From: Streptomyces sp. BK239
GTDB taxonomy: Bacteria > Actinomycetota > Actinomycetes > Streptomycetales > Streptomycetaceae
NCBI RefSeq assembly: GCF_004217285.1
Contig: NZ_SHKS01000003.1
Span: forward strand, 283,169-347,168
Reading direction: 5' to 3'
Length of the DNA: 64,000 nt
This document shows, piece by piece, positions 63,395 to 64,000 of this stretch (its first letter is position 1; every line of letters starts with the position of its first letter). The notes beneath the pieces are model-generated. The model ran no database searches, was not told where the DNA came from, and worked only from the letters and a program-made list of their open reading frames with translations. The translations under genes and the position numbers were made by a program.

Positions 63395-63868
63395 TCAGTG
63401 CAGGTGTTCGCGGACGACGTCCAGGAACTCCCGTCGGCTCGGGCGGATGGCTGCCCAGATCTGCTCGTCCTGCGGCTCGCCGGGATCGTCGGGGCCTTCT
63501 CTGAGCACGTTCTGCACGGCGTACGCGAGGCGGCGGGCCGCCTCGTTCACCTCGGTGGGGCACAGCATGTGGATCGTCTTCTGCGCCACCCACATGCGGT
63601 CCACGGTCTGTCGGGCCCGCTCCTGCCACCGCTCGTCGGACACATGGTGCTGGTAGTGGTCGACGGCGACCCGTTCGACCTCCTGCGCCGCGGACAGGAA
63701 GTCGACCAGGTGGGCCAGGCGTTCGCCGCGTCGGGCCTCGGCGCAGTCGCGGGCGCTGCGGCGCTCCTCGGCGCGTTCCGCCGCCCGCCCCGACGCGTGC
63801 TGAGCCAGCCACGACACGAGCCCGCCGAGCACAACGCCGACGAGCGGCGCGAGAGTTGACGATGTCAC
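63395..63868 (-). CDS. Unknown protein with N-terminal membrane anchor
   Basis: A 157-residue protein. One hydrophobic N-terminal segment (LAPLVGVVLGGLVSWLAQHA) is followed by a long, highly charged helical region (about residues 25-110) and a short C-terminal helix (RREFLDVVREHLH). It looks like a membrane-anchored coiled-coil protein common in Streptomyces; role unknown. The last 130 bases of the window show no gene. Confidence 0.6.
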   Translation of the reverse strand: MTSSTLAPLVGVVLGGLVSWLAQHASGRAAERAEERRSARDCAEARRGERLAHLVDFLSAAQEVERVAVDHYQHHVSDERWQERARQTVDRMWVAQKTIHMLCPTEVNEAARRLAYAVQNVLREGPDDPGEPQDEQIWAAIRPSRREFLDVVREHLH

Positions 63869-64000
63869 GCCCTCAAGCTTGGCAGTGGCGACGCGGCATC
63901 AGAGGCTTTTTCGGAAGTTTCGTGACAGCGCCGGTTTTCGTCGTGCGGGCGGACCGTCGTCGGAGCGTTCCCCGCGTGAGTTGTCCGTGAACTTCCCCGG

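Overview
The window is high-GC actinobacterial DNA and almost certainly Streptomyces. Evidence: strong third-position GC in nearly every gene, GTG/TTG starts, rare TTA (bldA-type) codons, and families typical of the genus (DUF5994, DUF1152, TPR-type HTH regulators, HATPase-only kinases, SpdB/TraB transfer genes). It holds two mobile elements followed by a chromosomal metallophore-type gene cluster.

Region 1 (1 to about 19.7 kb) is the right part of a siphovirus-type prophage. It runs through a tail assembly chaperone with a -1 slippery heptamer, tape measure, distal tail and tail-tip proteins, a collagen-repeat tail fibre, an amidase endolysin and two small membrane proteins. Three cargo blocks follow. 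The first is a lower-GC type II restriction-modification system (C5-cytosine methyltransferase, XRE controller, NgoMIV/SgrAI-like endonuclease). The second is a cassette of a TPR regulator, HATPase, two unknown proteins, a radical SAM enzyme, a 75-residue peptide and an APH-fold kinase, which looks like an uncharacterised RiPP pathway. The third is a short GntR regulator with 10-bp-phased operator repeats. The prophage ends inside a host phosphoribosyltransferase gene next to dcd. The host copy is cut off and a complete, codon-distinct copy sits just inside the prophage.

Region 2 (21.1-35.1 kb) is a complete 13.9-kb integrative and conjugative element of the pSAM2/AICE type in tRNA-Gly(CCC), with 47-bp attL and attR. 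Leftward genes are int, xis, an HUH-type rep, small spread genes, SpdB, TraB (FtsK-like) and an SCO3933-like regulator. Two GntR/UTRA repressors have two distinct palindromic operator families. Its right part carries small cargo genes and what looks like a fossil attachment site of another element.

Region 3 (35.1-40.4 kb) is chromosomal: a PAS-GAF-PP2C phosphatase, an acetyltransferase-like protein, small proteins, DUF5994 and a truncated DUF5994 paralogue.

Region 4 (40.4-60.2 kb) is the most interesting. An Asp/Asn beta-hydroxylase-like protein, a copper module (PCuAC-like protein, copper P-type ATPase, Met-rich membrane peptide behind a CsoR-like operator) and an MFS transporter precede a KASIII plus ACP. 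These are followed by a five-gene isonitrile-lipopeptide set in the same order as Mycobacterium tuberculosis Rv0097-Rv0101: Fe(II)/2OG oxidase, FcoT/ScoD thioesterase, acyl-ACP ligase, ACP, and a C-A-T-R NRPS. A Fec-type ABC uptake system, a SigC-like ECF sigma factor and a Met/His-rich membrane protein follow. The natural reading is a copper-binding isonitrile metallophore (chalkophore) locus with synthesis, export, uptake, copper handling and regulation together. TTA codons in the hydroxylase, the binding lipoprotein and the sigma gene suggest bldA-dependent expression.

Region 5 (60.2-64 kb) has a DUF4239 protein, a two-component system collapsed by an internal deletion, and two unknown proteins.
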